Source of the DNA: an uncultured bacterium
GTDB lineage: Bacteria > Cyanobacteriota > Vampirovibrionia > Gastranaerophilales > Gastranaerophilaceae
Direction of reading: 5' to 3'
NCBI GenBank assembly: GCA_900549855.1
Contig: URPS01000034.1
Location: 1-23,812, forward strand
Length of the DNA: 23,812 nucleotides
Position 1 is the first letter of the stretch; every line of letters starts with the position of its first letter. The notes below the pieces were generated by a model. The model was not told the DNA's origin. It worked only from the letters and a program-made list of their open reading frames with translations, and ran no database searches. Shown here piece by piece: positions 22,077 to 23,812 of this stretch. A program made the translations under genes and the position numbers.

Positions 22077-22104
22077 ATAGTACCAAATCAATCTCTAAAG
22101 TCAA
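22077..22104 (-). promoter_or_regulatory. Promoter of tRNA-Glu
   Basis: On the minus strand: TTGACT (22104-22099), 16 bp, TACTAT (22082-22077). The start lies near 22070, about 9 nt before the mature 5' end. Confidence 0.55.
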
Positions 22105-22260
22105 GCAATTTGTTTTAAAAAAGTTTAAAAAGTTTTGAAACATCTTTCAACAAAAGTATTTAGCTGTTTTTAAGCAATCACATTTTCTTATTTACTCATC
22201 TTCTTGAAAAATTTTTTAGCATGATTTTATTAATTTTTGTAAAAATTAATAAAAATTTAC

Positions 22261-22288
22261 TAAAGTTTTTATCAAATTGTGCCGTTAT
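22261..22288 (+). promoter_or_regulatory. Sigma-28-type promoter of the EF-hand/CHAP gene
   Basis: TAAAGTTT (22261-22268), 12 bp, GCCGTTAT (22281-22288). The -35 is identical to the sigma-28 consensus and to the flagellin promoter. AAATTGTGCCGT is shared exactly with the flagellin promoter at 6526-6552. The spacer is one base longer than the usual 11. The start would be about 30 nt before the ATG. Confidence 0.7.
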
Positions 22289-22326
22289 ATAAGACATAAA
22301 GAAAAGTGATGTGAGGTTATTTTCCT

Positions 22327-23739
22327 ATGCAAATCAACAATAACAACAATATTAAGCTTACGTCTTCCGATATACATCAGGAAGAGTTAAACCTCACAAA
22401 CAAAAATTTAGAGTTACTTTTTGATTTTTTTGACAAAAACAAAGACAACAATTTATCTGATAGTGAACTCAAATTGGTTTTTGATAAATTACAGAACATA
22501 GACAAAAATGGGAATATTTCTGATGCTGATTTGGAAAAAGTTCTAAAAACCTTACCTTCTAAGCTCAAAACTGTAACTTTTGATTTAAAGAAATTTCTTA
22601 AAAACATCGTCACGATTCGTTCCGGCAAAGAATTAGCCGGAGATTTATATCATAATATTGACGGAATAAGTTGGTTCAAAAATACTAAAAACAATCTTGC
22701 CAGAATAAATTCTGACAACGTATACGATACACTAAAAGAGTATTCTAAGCTTTCTCCTAAAGAATCACTAGCAGAAGCTCTATCTAACGAAATTTTTATA
22801 AGCTTGGATGACATCAAAACTTCTATTTGCGAACCACTTAATAAAAAAGCTAAGTCATTAAACATTAATATTAAATCGTTTAAAAACCTGAATAATATAA
22901 AAGATATTCAATCTTATATCGACAAAGCTATGAAAGAGATTGAAGTCGCACAATCAAGAAAAACTGCAAATATTGATTCAATAAATGGAGTTAGAACACC
23001 ATTTGGTGAAAAAACAATGGATTTAATGTACATAGAAAAACACAAGACTAATCTTCTGAATACTGCGCAGAAATACTTGGGACTACAAGAAGTCACCCCA
23101 CAGGAATATGCAAATTTATCAGCAGAAAATAAGTCTAAAACTCAAATGCGTATGATAAAAGGCAAAGATAGAAATCCTGCTCATCAATGGTGCGCACATA
23201 CCGTAAGTTCTATTTCTAAAGAAGCCGGCATGGATATAGGTCCACACAAAAAATACGTTCAACAGTTTGTGGAATGGGGAGAAGAAAATAAAACTTACCA
23301 AAAAATTAATACCACAAAAATGACTGCTGCTAATTACAAAGTTGAACGCAACAAAAGAAGTATGCAAATTAAACAACAATTAAACAGCATGCACGAAGGT
23401 GACTACATTATTTGGAAAGCCCAATTTGCAGCTAAAGTTAATGGCAAAAGCGAAATTTCTGAATATGAATCCAGTCACATTGGAATAATAGAATCTGTCG
23501 ACAAAGAAAATGGAAAAATAACAGTTATAGAAGGTAATGCGAACATTAGCGTTGTACCACCAGATGGCGACAGAGTTGTTGTAAAAACAAAAGCTGAAGG
23601 AGTAATTGGCAATCAGGAAGTTGGTGAATTCAAAGAAATTAACAGGCGTGACGGGCTAATCAGAAAAGTTTATACAATAGATGAATTAGCAAAATTCGGA
23701 TATAGCGGTTTTATAGACAATTCTGCAATCATCAAATAA
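22327..23739 (+). CDS. EF-hand and CHAP-like cysteine hydrolase
   Basis: 470 residues, unrecognised as a whole. Two calcium-binding EF-hand loops lie near the N terminus: D36-K-N-K-D-N-N-L-S-D-S-E47 (a full 12-residue loop), and N57 to D68 with G62 and I64 in the right places. A helical linker spans about 80-250. The C-terminal part looks like a CHAP/NlpC-type amidase: TAQKYLGLQEV, then PAHQWCAHTVSSISKEAG with C289, ESSHIGIIESVD with H384, and VIEGNAN with E402/N404 as the third residue. CHAP enzymes cut peptidoglycan peptides or cross-bridges. There is no Sec signal or membrane helix: the protein starts MQINNNNNIKLTSSD. GTGAGG lies 10 nt before the ATG. The gene has a sigma-28-type promoter. 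A role in flagellar assembly, or export by the flagellar system, is inference. Confidence 0.8.
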   Translation: MQINNNNNIKLTSSDIHQEELNLTNKNLELLFDFFDKNKDNNLSDSELKLVFDKLQNIDKNGNISDADLEKVLKTLPSKLKTVTFDLKKFLKNIVTIRSGKELAGDLYHNIDGISWFKNTKNNLARINSDNVYDTLKEYSKLSPKESLAEALSNEIFISLDDIKTSICEPLNKKAKSLNINIKSFKNLNNIKDIQSYIDKAMKEIEVAQSRKTANIDSINGVRTPFGEKTMDLMYIEKHKTNLLNTAQKYLGLQEVTPQEYANLSAENKSKTQMRMIKGKDRNPAHQWCAHTVSSISKEAGMDIGPHKKYVQQFVEWGEENKTYQKINTTKMTAANYKVERNKRSMQIKQQLNSMHEGDYIIWKAQFAAKVNGKSEISEYESSHIGIIESVDKENGKITVIEGNANISVVPPDGDRVVVKTKAEGVIGNQEVGEFKEINRRDGLIRKVYTIDELAKFGYSGFIDNSAIIK

Positions 23740-23741
23740 AC

Positions 23742-23812
23742 CTACGCAGCTTCTTCTGTACAAACATATTTCGCTGATTTCGCTACAACACCATAGCATA
23801 CCATTGTTAAAC
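23742..23812 (-). CDS. C-terminal end of an unknown gene cut by the window edge
   Basis: An open frame on the minus strand enters from the right edge and ends at TAG (23744-23742). The last residues read VAKSAKYVCTEEAA. The codon use looks protein-like and the end sits 2 nt from the convergent CHAP gene stop. It is too short to identify and may be chance. Confidence 0.35.
   Translation of the reverse strand, partial: LTMVCYGVVAKSAKYVCTEEAA

Overview
The window is AT-rich and gene-dense. It most likely comes from a non-photosynthetic cyanobacterial lineage (Melainabacteria / Vampirovibrionia, Gastranaerophilales-like). The clearest marker is the tRNA-Glu(UUC) at 21986-22061. Its acceptor end (GCCCCCA...TGGGGGTACCA) and its D arm match the cyanobacterial/plastid form of this tRNA. 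The gene set fits too: murC-murB-ddl-ftsQ, miaB, mtaB, hemW, NAD-dependent isocitrate dehydrogenase, rubrerythrin, a flagellin and a FliA-type sigma factor. The assignment is inference from recall, not a database match.

Layout. 1-760 is non-coding, with a strong promoter flanked by two copies of one palindrome. 761-3573 (+) is a two-gene unit, an SLC45-like MFS transporter and a cobalamin-binding radical SAM enzyme. It converges on mtaB (3575-4846, -). 4847-5454 is repeat-rich. 5455-6480 (-) is flagellin, with a textbook sigma-28 promoter. Rubrerythrin (+) and NAD-IDH (-) converge on a shared terminator. A TSCPD protein lies upstream of IDH in one unit, divergent from an unrecognised gene (8913-9635) with an internal sequence echo. 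A FliA-type sigma gene (9797-10615, +) overlaps hemW tail to tail. From 18831 down to 10608 the minus strand carries a sugar transferase, miaB, and the cell-wall/division cluster murC, murB, ddl, ftsQ, hemW.

18904-22029 looks like a small, decayed tRNA-targeted island. A 79-bp direct repeat (76 of 79 bases identical) carries the 3' part of tRNA-Glu plus its terminator. It brackets about 3 kb holding a Bro-N/antirepressor-like gene, an HxlR regulator and a metallo-beta-lactamase-fold hydrolase, with no integrase. Beyond the intact tRNA, 22327-23739 encodes an EF-hand plus CHAP-like cysteine hydrolase with no visible Sec signal.

How parts work together. The flagellin gene and the EF-hand/CHAP gene are 16 kb apart but share a near-identical sigma-28-type promoter (TAAAGTTT, 11 or 12 bp, GCCGT, with a common AAATTGTGCCGT block). 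The cognate sigma factor is encoded between them. This suggests a flagellar regulon that includes a peptidoglycan-hydrolase-like protein, possibly exported through the flagellar apparatus. Dispersed palindromic repeats are common between genes, and one has entered the hemW reading frame in frame.
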